Positions 27,410 through 37,522 are shown, numbered from the stretch's first letter. The stretch: 64,000 bases of DNA from an uncultured Curtobacterium sp. (GCA_913778205.1 CAJYUW010000019.1:42063-106062); one strand, 5' to 3'. The notes: generated by a model not told the origin, from the letters alone. Numbers and translations: made by a program.

Positions 27410-27568
27410 ATGATGATCACCGCCATCACGACGCACCGCGGCAACCCGTCCACCGGCACCGCGCCGTTCGCCGGCACGACGCCGTTCACCGGCACGACGC
27501 CGTTCACCGGCACCGCACCGTTCCGTGCCGTCACCGGACTCCTCGGCACCTCTGTCCGAGTCCGCTGA
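27410..27568 (+). CDS. Small repeat peptide of 52 residues, unknown
   Basis: A reading frame from ATG 27410 (second ATG adjacent) gives MMITAITTHRGNPS, then a repeat of six residues, TGTAPF-AGTTPF-TGTTPF-TGTAPF, and ends VTGLLGTSVRVR. A GAGAGGGGG stretch lies about 10 nt upstream. It is below the usual length for gene callers. The 18-bp repeat is nearly in phase with the codons, and third positions are G or C. No family is recognised. It could be a secreted or regulatory peptide, or a leader for what follows. Confidence 0.5.
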   Translation: MMITAITTHRGNPSTGTAPFAGTTPFTGTTPFTGTAPFRAVTGLLGTSVRVR

Positions 27569-27660
27569 CCGGCAGCGTCCGCTCCACGACACTCCCGCAC
27601 CACGGCGCCGATCTGCCACTCGAGCTGATCCGGCACTGAACGGTCAGGCACGGCGCTGTT

Positions 27661-27885
27661 CAGCACCGTGCTGATCCGCACAGCGGTGCTCAGCACCGTG
27701 CTGATCCGCACAGCGGTGCTCAGCACCGTACTGATCGGGACCGCGTCGATCGACACCGCGTCGATCGACACCGCGTCGATCGACACCGTGCCGATCGGCA
27801 CCGCGTCGGTCGACACCGTGCCGATCGACACCGCGTCGGTCGACACCGTGCCGATCGACGGCGCGTCGGTCGGCACCAGCTGATC
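27661..27885. repeat. Fifteen-unit 15-bp tandem repeat tract
   Basis: The tract is about 225 bp of 15-bp units. The first part is two perfect 30-bp dimers (27661-27690, 27691-27720), the later part follows CGACACCGCGTCGAT and CGACACCGTGCCGAT alternation. On the plus strand one frame (from GTG 27668) reads TASID/TVPID pentapeptides; on the minus strand one frame reads SIDAV pentapeptides. Both have high G/C third positions, since the unit is partly palindromic (TCGATCGA). No ribosome binding site precedes GTG 27668, so I list it as a repeat rather than a gene. Confidence 0.85.
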
Positions 27886-28181
27886 GACACGGTCTCGACA
27901 GCGCAGCGCCGACAAGCAGGGAGGTCCGGCTCGTGGTCGCCCAGTGTCCTGCGGGTTCGGCGCCACCCCGGTGGACCGCCCTCGGCTCCACGGGGGAGAT
28001 TCCGGATCGTCGTCGGGCCGCGTGGCGCTCCCGTGTCCAGTACACATTTCCGGACGCATTCCGTGCATTCCCTCGGGCATTCTGCGCGGCCTGCGTCCGT
28101 CAATTCTCCGATCCGTTTCACGGGTCGATCAGTCGCGCCCGGAAACGGTCCGGACGCACCATCCCAAAAGGAACCACCACC
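27886..28181. other. Gap between repeat tract and 77-aa gene
   Basis: About 300 bp without a gene I can support. A GTG at 27933 with GGGAGG 8 nt upstream opens a frame into the 77-aa gene, but its residues look random. Three CATTCC/CATTCT boxes (28057-28083 region) and an inverted repeat CCGTTTC/GAAACGG (28113-28119, 28142-28148) are possible regulatory sites. The stretch is notably less G+C-rich than its surroundings. Confidence 0.5.
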
Positions 28182-28415
28182 ATGTCGACGAAGACCACCA
28201 CCCGTCCACCCGATAGCCGCGCGGTGCGCCGCCGGGTCTCGCTGCCCGACCGCATCGCCCTCCGGGTCGGTCTCTGGCTGATCCTGTGGAGCCGCCGGAC
28301 CACGCCCGTGCGGGCGTCCGTCGACTTCGCGACCCGGCAGCGGATCGAGCGCGAGCAGCGCGAGGGCCAGCTCCGGTTGCTGCTGCAGAGCGGCGCCATG
28401 CAGCTCTGGCGCTGA
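28182..28415 (+). CDS. Small basic protein with one amphipathic/hydrophobic helix, unknown
   Basis: The 77-residue protein begins MSTKTTTRPPDSRAVRRRV, has a hydrophobic stretch IALRVGLWLILW near residue 25-37, then a charged helix TRQRIEREQREGQLRLLL. AAAAGGA before the ATG is a fair ribosome binding site. I do not recognise the family. It may associate with the membrane through the short helix. It is followed by a very strong hairpin. A longer GTG-27933 start is possible but not preferred. Confidence 0.6.
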   Translation: MSTKTTTRPPDSRAVRRRVSLPDRIALRVGLWLILWSRRTTPVRASVDFATRQRIEREQREGQLRLLLQSGAMQLWR

Positions 28416-28539
28416 ACACGCCCCGTGCCGCTGTGCTGCTCCGTGGTGCTGCGGTGCTGTGCTCCGGTGCACACCGTGGTCGGCGGCACTGCGGCACTGC
28501 GGCCTTGCGTCTCGGAGGCGGTGCGGCGTGCGCGCCGTA

Positions 28540-28607
28540 CCGCCTCGCATCCGCTCGACCGAAGTCCGTCCGAGCCGCCTCGCACCCGCTCGACCGAAGT
28601 CCGTCCG
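28540..28607. repeat. Two 33-bp direct repeats
   Basis: 28540-28572 and 28575-28607 are the same sequence with one change (CCGCCTCGCATCCGCTCGAC...), 35 bp apart. The second copy runs into the hairpin stem of the next feature. Confidence 0.75.
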
Positions 28608-28639
28608 CACCACGCGCACCCGTGGTGCGGACGGACTTC
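28596..28639 (+). terminator. Perfect 19-bp hairpin between 77-aa gene and apt
   Basis: Arms 28596-28614 and 28621-28639 pair perfectly (GAAGTCCGTCCGCACCACG and its complement) with a 6-nt CGCACC loop. It ends about 55 bp before the apt -10 box and probably terminates the upstream transcript. Confidence 0.8.
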
Positions 28640-28706
28640 CTTGGTGCGCCACCGATCCGCACCGCGCACGTCCCGACGGGCACTCCGGCTGCCGTACCGT
28701 TGTGCG

Positions 28707-29249
28707 GTGACCGAAACCGCAGCTGCCCTCGTCGACCGACTCACCGCGATCGTGCCGGACTTCCCGAAGCCGGGCATCCTGTTCCGCGACGTGACGCCCG
28801 TGTTCTCCGACCCGGTCGCGTTCGGCCGCGTCTGCGAAGCCCTCGCCGCACCGTTCGCCGTCGGGGAGGGCTTCCACGCCGTCGCCGGGATCGAGGCCCG
28901 CGGTTTCGCACTCGCCGGGGGCATCGCGGCGCAGCACCAGGTCGGCGTGCTCACGGTCCGCAAGGCCGGCAAGCTCCCCGGCGAGGTGCTCAGTGAGCAG
29001 TACGCGCTCGAGTACGGGGAGGCCGAGCTCGAGCTCCGCCCTGGCCAGTTGCCGCAGGGGACGCGCGTGCTCGTCGTCGACGACGTCCTCGCGACCGGCG
29101 GGACGGCGGCGGCGACGATCACCCTGCTCGAGCGAGCAGGCTACGAGGCCATCGGCTTCGCCTCGTTGCTCGAGCTCGACGGCCTCGCCGGACGGGAGCG
29201 CCTCGAGTCCCGCCTGCCCGTCACCACGCTCGGATCGGTGCCGGCCTGA
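28707..29249 (+). CDS. apt: Adenine phosphoribosyltransferase
   Basis: APT salvages adenine with PRPP to form AMP. The 180-residue protein has the family N-terminal DFPKPGILFRDVTPVF, EARGF for purine recognition and the PRPP loop VLVVDDVLATGGTAAA. The size matches family norm. GTG 28707 follows TACCGT (28695-28700) by 6 nt, consistent with a leaderless start. In many actinobacteria apt sits between secF and rel; here it lies next to thrS, and a rhodanese gene occupies the usual site. Confidence 0.95.
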   Translation: MTETAAALVDRLTAIVPDFPKPGILFRDVTPVFSDPVAFGRVCEALAAPFAVGEGFHAVAGIEARGFALAGGIAAQHQVGVLTVRKAGKLPGEVLSEQYALEYGEAELELRPGQLPQGTRVLVVDDVLATGGTAAATITLLERAGYEAIGFASLLELDGLAGRERLESRLPVTTLGSVPA

Positions 29250-29408
29250 CGGAGCCGCACCGCGCCTCCAGGCCGGCCCGTCGCGGCGGACGCGCGTCGT
29301 TCCTGCACAGCCGGATCGCCACGCAGCGCATTCCACACCGGAGCCGCTCCGCGGTGGCGGCGCACTAGTCTTGACCCACCCCTGAACGAACCGAGGAGCA
29401 CCACGATC

Positions 29409-31445
29409 GTGACCGAAGCAGTCGCAGCGCCCGCCGACGGCGCCGAGCCCGCAGACCTTCCCCAGGCACCCGAGCCCCGCACTGCGACGACGACCACGAC
29501 CGGCACCGAGCTGTTCGACGGGGTCCGCGGCGTCGTCGCGATCCGCGTCGCCGGCGCCCTTAAGGACCTGGACGCGTCGGTCGACGCCGGCGCCCTGGTC
29601 GAACCGGTGACCCTCGACGAGCAGGACGGGCTCGACATCCTGCGACACTCGGCCGCGCACGTGCTCGCGCAGGCGGTGCAGCAGATCAACCCCGACGCCA
29701 AGCTCGGCATCGGCCCGCCCGTCACCGACGGCTACTACTACGACTTCGACGTCGCCGAGCCGTTCACGCCGGAGGACCTCAAGGCGATCGAGAAGGGCAT
29801 GGACCGGATCATCCGCCAGGCCCAGCGCTTCCGCCGCGTGGTCGTCACCGACGAGCAAGCCCGCGAGCGCATGGCCGGGGAGCCCTACAAGCAGGAGCTC
29901 ATCGGCCTGAAGGGCGCCGCGGACGCCGGCGACTCGGGCGAGAGCGTCGAAGTCGGCGCGGGCGAGCTCACCGTGTACGAGAACGTCGACCCGAAGACCG
30001 GCGAGGTCGTGTGGCAGGACCTCTGCCGCGGTCCGCACGTCCCGCACACCCGCTGGATCGGCAACGCGTCGAAGCTCATGCGCGTCGCGGCCGCCTACTG
30101 GCGTGGCTCGGAGAAGAACCCGCAGCTGCAGCGTGTCTACGGCACCGCCTGGCCGGACAAGGACCAGCTCAAGGCCCACCTCGTCCGCCTCGAGGAGGCT
30201 GCGAAGCGCGACCACCGCAAGCTCGGTGCCGAGCTCGACCTGTTCTCGTTCCCCGACGAGATCGGCTCGGGCCTCGCGATCTTCCACCCGAAGGGCGGCA
30301 TCATCCGCCGCGAGATGGAGGACTACTCGCGCCGTCGGCACGAGCAGGAGGGCTACTCCTTCGTCTACACGCCGCACATCACCAAGGGCGACCTCTTCGA
30401 GCAGTCCGGCCACCTCGGGTGGTACAAGGACGGCATGTTCCCGGCCATGCACATGGACGAGGCCCGCGACGAGGACGGCAACGTGACCCGCCAGGGCGCG
30501 GACTACTACCTCAAGCCGATGAACTGCCCGATGCACATCCTCGCGTACCGTTCGCAGGCCCGGTCCTACCGCGACCTGCCGCTGCGGATGTTCGAGTTCG
30601 GCACCGTCTACCGGAACGAGAAGTCCGGCGTCATCCACGGCCTGACCCGCGTCCGCGGCCTCACGCAGGACGACGCCCACATCTTCACCACGCAGGAGAA
30701 GATGAAGGAGGAGCTCACCACGACCCTCCAGTTCGTGCTGTCCCTGCTCCGCGACTACGGTCTCGACGACTTCTACCTCGAGCTCTCGACGAAGGACCCG
30801 GAGAAGTATGTCGGCGACGACGACGTGTGGGACATCGCGACGAACACCCTGCGAGAGGTCGCCGAGGAGACCGGGCTCGAGCTCGTGCCCGACCCGGCCG
30901 GCGCAGCGTTCTACGGCCCGAAGATCTCGGTCCAGGCGCGTGACGCGATCGGGCGCACCTGGCAGATGTCGACCGTGCAGCTCGACTTCAACCTGCCGGA
31001 GCGCTTCGAGCTCGAGTACACGGCGTCCGACGGTTCGCGGCAGCGCCCGGTCATGATCCACCGCGCCCTGTTCGGCTCGATCGAGCGGTTCTTCGGCGTC
31101 CTGACCGAGCACTACGCTGGTGCGTTCCCGGCGTGGCTGTCGCCCGTCCAGGTCGTCGGCATCCCGGTCGCGGCCGAGTACGGCGACTACCTCGACGAGG
31201 TCGTCGCGAAGCTCCGCTCGCACGGCGTCCGCGCCGAGGTCGACCACTCCGACGACCGCATGCAGAAGAAGATCCGCACGCACACCAAGGCGAAGGTGCC
31301 GTTCCAGCTGATCGCCGGTGGCGACGACCGCGACGCCGGGGCGGTGTCGTTCCGCTTCCGCGACGGCCGCCAGGACAACGCGGTGCCGGTCGACGAGGCC
31401 GTCGAGCGGATCCTCACCGCGATCCGCGACCGCGCGCAGGTCTGA
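29409..31445 (+). CDS. thrS: Threonyl-tRNA synthetase
   Basis: ThrRS charges tRNA(Thr) in the cytoplasm. The 678-residue protein has an N-terminal TGS-like part after a poorly conserved extension (residues 1-40), the editing domain with [12 protein letters not shown], class II motif 2 ([13 protein letters not shown]), the zinc cysteine in MNCPMH, motif 3 around [12 protein letters not shown] and the C-terminal anticodon domain. TAGTCT at 29369-29374 is a -10 box; the 5' leader is short, and no T-box structure is seen. It ends with a TGATG overlap with the HIT gene. Confidence 0.97.
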   Translation: MTEAVAAPADGAEPADLPQAPEPRTATTTTTGTELFDGVRGVVAIRVAGALKDLDASVDAGALVEPVTLDEQDGLDILRHSAAHVLAQAVQQINPDAKLGIGPPVTDGYYYDFDVAEPFTPEDLKAIEKGMDRIIRQAQRFRRVVVTDEQARERMAGEPYKQELIGLKGAADAGDSGESVEVGAGELTVYENVDPKTGEVVWQDLCRGPHVPHTRWIGNASKLMRVAAAYWRGSEKNPQLQRVYGTAWPDKDQLKAHLVRLEEAAKRDHRKLGAELDLFSFPDEIGSGLAIFHPKGGIIRREMEDYSRRRHEQEGYSFVYTPHITKGDLFEQSGHLGWYKDGMFPAMHMDEARDEDGNVTRQGADYYLKPMNCPMHILAYRSQARSYRDLPLRMFEFGTVYRNEKSGVIHGLTRVRGLTQDDAHIFTTQEKMKEELTTTLQFVLSLLRDYGLDDFYLELSTKDPEKYVGDDDVWDIATNTLREVAEETGLELVPDPAGAAFYGPKISVQARDAIGRTWQMSTVQLDFNLPERFELEYTASDGSRQRPVMIHRALFGSIERFFGVLTEHYAGAFPAWLSPVQVVGIPVAAEYGDYLDEVVAKLRSHGVRAEVDHSDDRMQKKIRTHTKAKVPFQLIAGGDDRDAGAVSFRFRDGRQDNAVPVDEAVERILTAIRDRAQV

Positions 31446-32197
31446 TGGTCACCGACCAGCCGGGAGGCACGCCGGAGGTCCCCGGGACCGGTCACGTCGC
31501 AGGCGTGGTCGGCCCCGGGCCCTCCGGCGCGCTCGGCGGGTCTGGCGGTCCGGACGGGTCGGGCGGTCCGGACGGATCGCGCGTTCCGGACGGGTCGCGC
31601 GTTCCGGACGGGTCGGGTGGTCCGGACGGGTCGTTCGACGACGACCCCCTGGTGATCCGCGACGCCGCGACCGGAGCCGCGGTGCCGGACGCGTTCCAGC
31701 GGCTGTGGAACCCGCACCGGATGGCGTACATCGACGCCGGACGCGAAGGGCGCGGCCGGGGCCACGCCGACGACTGCCCGTTCTGCGAAGCACCGGACAA
31801 GTCCGACGAGGACGCCCTCATCATCGCCCGCGGTGAGCACGCCTACGTGCTGTTGAACCTGTTCCCGTACAACAACGGGCACCTGCTCGTCTGCCCCTAC
31901 CGCCACGTCCCGCTCTACGACGAGACGACACCGGACGAACTCCGTGAGATGGGCGAGCTCACCCAGACCGCGATGCGGGTCCTCCGGGCGGTCTCGCACT
32001 GCGACGGCTTCAACATCGGCATGAACCAAGGCGAGGTCGCGGGCGCCGGCGTGGCGGCACACCTGCACCAGCACATCGTCCCGCGGTGGGCGTCCGACTC
32101 GAACTTCTTCCCCATCATCGCGAGGACGAAGTCGATGTCCCAGATGCTCGGTGACACCCGCCGGCTCGTCGCGGAAGCCTGGCCGACGGAGCACTAG
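31445..32197 (+). CDS. HIT-domain protein with low-complexity GGPDGS N-terminal region
   Basis: The 250-residue protein carries a HIT (histidine triad) nucleotide-hydrolase domain in its C-terminal 180 residues, with HLHQHIVPRW as the triad and CPFCEAPDKSDED with a Cys pair before it. Similar to the AP4A phosphorylase/HIT neighbours of thrS in actinobacteria. The N-terminal 60 residues are an unusual insertion of GGPDGS/RVPDGS six-residue repeats encoded by about five 18-bp units at 31541-31633. ATG 31445 overlaps the thrS stop (TGATG). The repeat may be a flexible linker. Confidence 0.9.
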   Translation: MVTDQPGGTPEVPGTGHVAGVVGPGPSGALGGSGGPDGSGGPDGSRVPDGSRVPDGSGGPDGSFDDDPLVIRDAATGAAVPDAFQRLWNPHRMAYIDAGREGRGRGHADDCPFCEAPDKSDEDALIIARGEHAYVLLNLFPYNNGHLLVCPYRHVPLYDETTPDELREMGELTQTAMRVLRAVSHCDGFNIGMNQGEVAGAGVAAHLHQHIVPRWASDSNFFPIIARTKSMSQMLGDTRRLVAEAWPTEH

Positions 32198-32209
32198 ACT
32201 GTCGTCATC

Positions 32210-33130
32210 ATGAGCGACAGCAGCAGCACCCCGAGCACCCCCGGCACCTCGATCACCGGCTCGGACCGCGTCAAGCGCGGCCTCGCCGAGATGCTCAAGG
32301 GTGGCGTGATCATGGACGTCGTCGACGCCGAGCAGGCCCGCATCGCGGAGGAGGCCGGAGCAACGGCCGTCATGGCCCTCGAGCGTGTCCCCGCCGACAT
32401 CCGTGCGCAGGGCGGCGTCGCCCGCATGTCCGACCCGTCCATGATCGAGGAGATCATCGCCGCGGTGTCGATCCCCGTCATGGCGAAGGCCCGCATCGGC
32501 CACTTCGTCGAGGCGCAGGTGCTGCAGGAGCTCGGCGTCGACTACATCGACGAGTCCGAGGTGCTGTCCCCGGCCGACTACGTCAACCACATCGACAAGT
32601 GGAACTTCACCACCCCCTTCGTCTGCGGTGCGACCAACCTCGGCGAGGCGCTCCGTCGCATCACCGAGGGTGCAGCGATGATCCGCTCCAAGGGCGAGGC
32701 CGGCACCGGCGACGTGTCCGAGGCCACCAAGCACATCCGCACGATCAACAAGGAGATCGCCGCGCTCCGCTCCCTCAAGGAGGACGAGCTCTACGTCGCC
32801 GCCAAGGAGCTCCAGGCCCCCTTCGACGTCGTCAAGGAGGTCGCGCAGACCGGCAAGCTCCCCGTCGTGCTCTTCACTGCCGGTGGTGTCGCCACCCCGG
32901 CGGACGCCGCGATGATGATGCAGCTCGGTGCCGACGGCGTCTTCGTCGGTTCCGGCATCTTCAAGTCCGGCGACCCGGCCAAGCGCGCCGCCGCGATCGT
33001 CAGGGCGACGACCTTCCACGACGACCCGAAGGTGATCGCCGAGGTCTCCCGAGGGCTCGGCGAGGCCATGGTCGGCATCAACGTCGCCGACGTCCCGGCC
33101 CCGCACCGCCTGGCCGAGCGTGGCTGGTAG
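32210..33130 (+). CDS. pdxS: Pyridoxal 5'-phosphate synthase subunit PdxS
   Basis: PdxS makes PLP from ribose 5-phosphate, glyceraldehyde 3-phosphate and ammonia delivered by PdxT. The 306-residue protein has [17 protein letters not shown], the active lysines in [10 protein letters not shown] and the phosphate-binding [26 protein letters not shown]. It overlaps pdxT by 11 bp, so the two are translated coupled. A TAGACT box at 32195-32200 overlaps the stop of the HIT gene and could start a separate transcript nearby. Confidence 0.97.
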   Translation: MSDSSSTPSTPGTSITGSDRVKRGLAEMLKGGVIMDVVDAEQARIAEEAGATAVMALERVPADIRAQGGVARMSDPSMIEEIIAAVSIPVMAKARIGHFVEAQVLQELGVDYIDESEVLSPADYVNHIDKWNFTTPFVCGATNLGEALRRITEGAAMIRSKGEAGTGDVSEATKHIRTINKEIAALRSLKEDELYVAAKELQAPFDVVKEVAQTGKLPVVLFTAGGVATPADAAMMMQLGADGVFVGSGIFKSGDPAKRAAAIVRATTFHDDPKVIAEVSRGLGEAMVGINVADVPAPHRLAERGW

Positions 33131-33725
33131 TCCGACCGCCCACCCGCGCATCGGTGTCCTCGCACTGCAGGGAGACTTCCGCGAGCACATCGCCTCGCTG
33201 ACGGAGCTCGGCGCCGACGTGGTGCCGCTCCGCCGGCCGGAGGAGATCGGGTCGCTCGACGGCGTGGTCGTCCCCGGTGGCGAGTCGAGCGTGATGGACA
33301 AGCTCTCCCGAGCGTTCGGCGTCGCCGAGCCCCTGGCCGAGGCGATCCGTGGCGGGCTGCCGACCTACGGCACCTGCGCCGGCATGATCATGCTGTCCTC
33401 GCGGATCGCGGCGGGCATCCCGGGCCAGCAGACGCTCGGCGTGCTCGACACGACCGTGCGGCGGAACGCGTTCGGCAGCCAGAACGACTCGTTCGAGATC
33501 GACATCCCGATGCCGGCGCTCGGCGAGGCCCCGGTCCACGCGGTGTTCATCCGGGCGCCCGTGGTCGAGGAGCACGGCCCCGGCGTCGAGGTCCTCGGGG
33601 CCCTGCCGGACGGACAGGTCGTCGCGGTGCAGCAGGGCAACGTCATCGCGAGCGCCTTCCACCCGGAGGTCGCGGGGGAGGACCGGTTCCACCGCCGCTT
33701 CCTCGACCTCGTCCACAGCGCCTGA
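33120..33725 (+). CDS. pdxT: Pyridoxal 5'-phosphate synthase glutaminase subunit PdxT
   Basis: PdxT hydrolyses glutamine and passes ammonia to PdxS. The 201-residue class I glutaminase has the oxyanion segment [10 protein letters not shown], nucleophilic cysteine in GTCAGMIML and the His-Glu pair in [14 protein letters not shown] 33120 overlaps the end of pdxS by 11 bp. Third in the conserved run thrS-HIT-pdxS-pdxT. Confidence 0.96.
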   Translation: MAGSPTAHPRIGVLALQGDFREHIASLTELGADVVPLRRPEEIGSLDGVVVPGGESSVMDKLSRAFGVAEPLAEAIRGGLPTYGTCAGMIMLSSRIAAGIPGQQTLGVLDTTVRRNAFGSQNDSFEIDIPMPALGEAPVHAVFIRAPVVEEHGPGVEVLGALPDGQVVAVQQGNVIASAFHPEVAGEDRFHRRFLDLVHSA

Positions 33726-33921
33726 CCGCAGCGGCGCCCGACCCGCCGCGCTGGGCCCGCCGGACTGGGCCCGCCGCGCCCGACCCACCGGGCTGGACCC
33801 GCCGCGCACGGCGCACGCCGCCGCCGCCGCGCACTGCCCACAGGGCCAGCGCGGCGGACCGGCACCGCGCCTCCCGGGTCGGTAGACTGACCAGGATTTT
33901 CCGCAAGACGCAAGGAGCACC

Positions 33922-34686
33922 GTGTCCGGGCATTCCAAGTGGGCAACGACCAAGCACAAGAAGGCCGTCATCGACCAGCGCCGTGCCAAGTCGTTCGCCA
34001 AGCTGATCAAGAACATCGAGGTCGCGGCCAAGATGGGCGGCGCTGACCTGTCGGGCAACCCGACGCTCGTCGACGCGGTGCAGAAGGCCAAGAAGACCTC
34101 GGTGCCGAACGACAACATCGACCGCGCCATCAAGCGTGGTGCCGGGCTGACCGGTGAGTCGATCGAGTACACGACGATCATGTACGAGGGCTACGGCCCG
34201 AACGGCGTCGCGATGCTCATCGAGTGCCTCACGGACAACAAGAACCGTGCCGCGGCAGAGGTCCGCACGGCGATGTCCCGCAACGGCGGAACCATGGCCG
34301 ACCCGGGCAGCGTCGCGTACAACTTCTCGCGCAAGGGCGTCATCTCGGTCACGAAGACCGACGGCCTCGACGAAGACACCGTGATGGGTGCCGTGCTCGA
34401 CGCCGGTGTCGAGGACGTCATCGACCAGGGCGGCGGGTTCGAGGTCATCACCGAGGCCACCGACCTCGTCGCGGCGCGCACCGCCCTGCAGGACGCCGGC
34501 ATCGACTACGACTCGGCCGACGCGGAGTTCGTCCCCGGGCTCAAGGTCCCGATCGACGCCGACACCGCCCGCAAGGTGTTCAAGCTGATCGACGCGCTCG
34601 AGGACTCGGACGACGTGCAGAACGTCTACGCGAACTTCGACATCCCCGCGGACGTCCAGGCCGAGCTCGACGAGGACGAGGACTAG
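33922..34686 (+). CDS. yebC: YebC/TACO1-family translation/regulatory protein
   Basis: YebC proteins help ribosomes pass difficult sequences such as polyproline and have been described as transcription factors. The 254-residue protein has the family start [34 protein letters not shown] and the C-terminal [22 protein letters not shown] 33922 is preceded by AAGGAG. TAGACT (33883-33888) is a likely -10. The 196-bp gap before it is G+C low-complexity (CTGGGCCCGCCG repeated). Confidence 0.96.
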   Translation: MSGHSKWATTKHKKAVIDQRRAKSFAKLIKNIEVAAKMGGADLSGNPTLVDAVQKAKKTSVPNDNIDRAIKRGAGLTGESIEYTTIMYEGYGPNGVAMLIECLTDNKNRAAAEVRTAMSRNGGTMADPGSVAYNFSRKGVISVTKTDGLDEDTVMGAVLDAGVEDVIDQGGGFEVITEATDLVAARTALQDAGIDYDSADAEFVPGLKVPIDADTARKVFKLIDALEDSDDVQNVYANFDIPADVQAELDEDED

Positions 34687-34690
34687 TCCG

Positions 34691-35356
34691 ATGCTCCGGG
34701 TGCTCGGGGTCGACCCCGGGCTCACCCGGTGCGGCGTCGGCGTGGTCGAGGTCGCACCGAACCGGCGCGCACGGCTCGTGCACGTGACCGTCGTGCGGAC
34801 ACCGGCCGACATGGCCCTCGAACAGCGGCTGCTCCGGATCGCCGACGGCATCGCCGCCGAGATCGACGAGCACCGCCCGCAGGCGGTCGCCGTCGAGCGT
34901 GTCTTCGCCCAGGCGAACGTCCGCACGGTGATGGGGACGGCGCAGGCGGCGGGCCTGGCGCTGCACGCAGCGGCCGCGCGCAGCCTGCCCGTCGGACTGC
35001 ACACCCCGTCCGAGGTGAAGGCCGCCATCACCGGCTACGGCAACGCCGACAAGCGGCAGGTCCAGGCGATGGTCGCGGCGGTGCTCGGCCTGGCGGAGGC
35101 ACCGAAGCCGGCCGACGCCGCGGACGCGCTCGCCCTCGCCGTCTGCCATGCCTGGAGGCTCGGGTCGGCCGACCAGGTGGGCCCCGGTCCGGCGACGCTC
35201 ACCCCGGCACAGCGCGCCTGGCGTGACGCGCAACAGGGCGCGGGAGCCGACACGCCCCTCGCGCGCGCGGCCGCGGCGGCCGCTCGCGGCCGGTCCCGTG
35301 GCGGCGCGCGTGGTGCGGCAGCAACGTCGGTGGCCGGCCCTAGGCTCGGAGCATGA
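34691..35356 (+). CDS. ruvC: Holliday junction resolvase RuvC
   Basis: RuvC cuts Holliday junctions loaded by RuvAB. The 221-residue protein has the acidic residues in [23 protein letters not shown] and the C-terminal [13 protein letters not shown] low-complexity, Ala/Arg-rich tail follows. It begins 5 bp after yebC and ends by a 4-bp overlap with ruvA. Confidence 0.96.
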   Translation: MLRVLGVDPGLTRCGVGVVEVAPNRRARLVHVTVVRTPADMALEQRLLRIADGIAAEIDEHRPQAVAVERVFAQANVRTVMGTAQAAGLALHAAAARSLPVGLHTPSEVKAAITGYGNADKRQVQAMVAAVLGLAEAPKPADAADALALAVCHAWRLGSADQVGPGPATLTPAQRAWRDAQQGAGADTPLARAAAAAARGRSRGGARGAAATSVAGPRLGA

Positions 35357-35973
35357 TCGCGAGCCTCCGGGGAACCTGCATCGACGTCGCCGGGTCGAGC
35401 GTGGTGATCGAGGTCGGGGGAGTCGGGTACGCCGTCACGGTGACACCCGCGCACGCGCTGACGATGCGGCACGGGGCGGAGGTCTTCGTACGGACGGCGA
35501 TGATCGTGCGCGAGGACGAGCACCTCCTGTTCGGGTTCGAGACCACCGACGCGCTGCGGGTCTTCGACCTGCTCCGCAGCGTCTCGGGCGTCGGTCCGAA
35601 GTCCGCCCTCGGCGTGCTCGCCCACCTCGACCCGGGACAGATCGCCACCGCCGTCGCGAACGAGGACGACGCTGCCTTCCGCAAGGTCTCCGGCATCGGC
35701 CCGAAGACCGCCAAGCTCATCACCGTCGCGCTCGCGGGCAAGCTGGTCGCGTTCGAGCAGCCGGCGCTGACCGTCTCCGCGTCAGGCGTCGCAGCCCACC
35801 CGGCGTCGGAGGACGTGGTGACCGCGCTGACGGGCCTCGGTTGGCGTGAGGACGCCGCCCGGTCCGCGGTGGACGCCGTCGTCGCCGATGACCCCGCGGC
35901 CGCGTCCTTCGGCACCCAGGCGCTGTTGCGCGCTGCGCTCGGGGCCCTCCGGCCCGCGGGAGCCGGCCGGTGA
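35353..35973 (+). CDS. ruvA: Holliday junction branch-migration protein RuvA
   Basis: RuvA binds the junction and recruits RuvB. The 206-residue protein has an OB-fold start [16 protein letters not shown], two helix-hairpin-helix motifs ([13 protein letters not shown] and [12 protein letters not shown]), and a C-terminal RuvB-binding domain with [18 protein letters not shown] (35341-35346) 6 nt before the ATG inside ruvC could give an internal leaderless transcript. Overlaps ruvC and ruvB by 4 bp each. Confidence 0.96.
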   Translation: MIASLRGTCIDVAGSSVVIEVGGVGYAVTVTPAHALTMRHGAEVFVRTAMIVREDEHLLFGFETTDALRVFDLLRSVSGVGPKSALGVLAHLDPGQIATAVANEDDAAFRKVSGIGPKTAKLITVALAGKLVAFEQPALTVSASGVAAHPASEDVVTALTGLGWREDAARSAVDAVVADDPAAASFGTQALLRAALGALRPAGAGR

Positions 35974-37004
35974 GCGGCATCACCGCCGCCGGCGCCGAAT
36001 CGCAGGAGGAACTCGCGTTCGAGGGAGCGCTGCGTCCGCGGTCGCTCGACGAGTTCGTCGGGCAGCGCAAGGTCCGCGGGCAGCTCGACCTGCTGCTCAA
36101 GGCCGCCGCGATGCAGGAGCGGACGCCCGACCACATCCTGATGGCCGGCCCTCCCGGACTCGGCAAGACGACGCTCGCGATGATCGTCGCGCATGAGTCC
36201 GGCCGTCCGTTGCGGATGTCGAGCGGACCGGCGATCCAGCATGCCGGCGACCTCGCCGCGGTGCTCTCGTCGCTCGTCCCGGGCGAGGTCCTGTTCATCG
36301 ACGAGATCCACCGCATGGCGCGTTCGGCGGAAGAGATGCTCTACCTCGCGATGGAGGACTTCCGGATCGACGTCATGGTCGGCAAGGGCGCGGGGGCGAC
36401 GAGCATCCCGCTCGACCTCGCGCCGTTCACGCTCGTCGGCGCGACGACCCGTGCCGGGCTGCTGCCGAACCCCCTGCGCGACCGCTTCGGCTTCACCGCA
36501 CACCTCGAGTTCTACGAGAAGGACGAGCTCGAACAGGTCCTGATCCGTGCGGCGCACCTCCTCGAGCTCGACATCGACCGCTCGGCCCTCCGCGAGATCG
36601 CCGGACGTTCCCGGGGCACGCCCCGCATCGCGAACCGCCTGCTGCGCCGCGTGCGGGACTTCACGCTCGTCCACCGCCCGGCCGACGGCATGGCCGCCGT
36701 GCAGGGCGCGCTGGAGCTCTACGACGTCGACGAACTCGGGCTCGACCGACTCGACCGCGCCGTCATCGAGACCATGCTGACCCGGTTCGACGGCGGGCCC
36801 GTCGGACTCAACACGCTGGCCGTGTCGGTCGGCGAGGAATCCGAGACCATCGAGTCCGTGGTCGAGCCGTTCCTCGTCCGGCTCGGGCTCGTGACCCGGA
36901 CCCCACGCGGGCGCATCGCCACGCCGCAGGCCTGGCGGCACCTCGGGATGTCCCCGGGACAGGGCGCCGGTGCACAACCCGGGCTCTTCGACGACGAGCA
37001 CTGA
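35970..37004 (+). CDS. ruvB: Holliday junction branch-migration ATPase RuvB
   Basis: RuvB is the AAA+ motor of branch migration. The 344-residue protein has [12 protein letters not shown], Walker [13 protein letters not shown], Walker [10 protein letters not shown], sensor 1 GATTRAG and the arginine-finger region [16 protein letters not shown], followed by a winged-helix C-terminus. GTG 35970 overlaps the end of ruvA. Confidence 0.97.
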   Translation: MSGITAAGAESQEELAFEGALRPRSLDEFVGQRKVRGQLDLLLKAAAMQERTPDHILMAGPPGLGKTTLAMIVAHESGRPLRMSSGPAIQHAGDLAAVLSSLVPGEVLFIDEIHRMARSAEEMLYLAMEDFRIDVMVGKGAGATSIPLDLAPFTLVGATTRAGLLPNPLRDRFGFTAHLEFYEKDELEQVLIRAAHLLELDIDRSALREIAGRSRGTPRIANRLLRRVRDFTLVHRPADGMAAVQGALELYDVDELGLDRLDRAVIETMLTRFDGGPVGLNTLAVSVGEESETIESVVEPFLVRLGLVTRTPRGRIATPQAWRHLGMSPGQGAGAQPGLFDDEH

Positions 37005-37115
37005 ACGAGCACGGCGGGGAAGTCCCCGTCGTGCAGGCGGCACACGTACTCCGGACCGGTGTGTGCCCTAGACTGCTACGGCCCGAAACCGAGCAACCAG
37101 AGAAGGCATCGCATC

Positions 37116-37514
37116 ATGGGTCAAGAAGTCATCCTCATCGTCATCGTCGTGGCGTTCGCTGCCTTCATGTTCTACAACAGCCGCAAGCGCAAGAAGCAGC
37201 AGGCGGAGCTCGCCACCAAGATGGTGCCGGGTGCCCGCGTGATGCTGTCCTTCGGCCTCTACGGCACGCTCCTGTCGGTCGACGACGAGAAGGTCACCGC
37301 CGAGGTCGAGATCGCTCCGGGCACCGTCGTCACGGTGCACCGCCAGACCCTGTCCCGCGTCGTGGACGAGACCCTGGACGACGTCGACACGACCGTCGTC
37401 CCGGAGGACGAGCCGAAGCGCGTCACCGAGCTGAACGGGCAGCCGGTCGTCGACGACCAGGCCCCGGTCTACGGTGAGCGCACCGACGAGACCAACCGCA
37501 AGCACGACAACTGA
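37116..37514 (+). CDS. yajC: Preprotein translocase accessory subunit YajC
   Basis: YajC forms part of the SecDF-YajC complex that helps protein export. The 132-residue protein has an N-terminal transmembrane helix (VILIVIVVAFAAFMFY) followed by NSRKRKKQQAELATKMVPGARVM and the conserved SFGLYGTLLSVD. The C-terminal 40 residues are acidic and species-specific. TAGACT at 37070-37075 is a -10 box. ATG 37116 was chosen, as the hydrophobic helix begins right after it. Confidence 0.93.
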   Translation: MGQEVILIVIVVAFAAFMFYNSRKRKKQQAELATKMVPGARVMLSFGLYGTLLSVDDEKVTAEVEIAPGTVVTVHRQTLSRVVDETLDDVDTTVVPEDEPKRVTELNGQPVVDDQAPVYGERTDETNRKHDN

Positions 37515-37522
37515 TGATCTGG

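Noticed and set aside
27668..27883. A 71-residue plus-strand ORF (GTG 27668) of TASID/TVPID pentapeptides as a gene.
   Set aside because: No ribosome binding site; the opposite strand is just as open because the unit is nearly palindromic. Listed as a repeat instead.
27661..27885. The 15-bp repeats as a CRISPR array.
   Set aside because: Units are contiguous without unique spacers and no cas gene lies nearby.
27933..28415. GTG 27933 with a good ribosome binding site as the start of the 77-aa gene, giving 160 residues.
   Set aside because: The added 83 residues look random, with poor third-position bias, and cross an A+T-richer regulatory-like stretch.
29250..29408. A T-box riboswitch before thrS.
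   Set aside because: The leader after the TAGTCT box is only about 35 nt and no T-box sequence or antiterminator stem is visible.
27720..31283. An 1187-codon minus-strand frame over apt and thrS.
   Set aside because: Antisense to thrS and apt, with no domain or homology by eye; it ends in the 15-bp repeat tract.
33726..33921. A small gene in the low-complexity gap before yebC.
   Set aside because: Only proline/arginine-type repeats of CTGGGCCCGCCG and a promoter box are visible.
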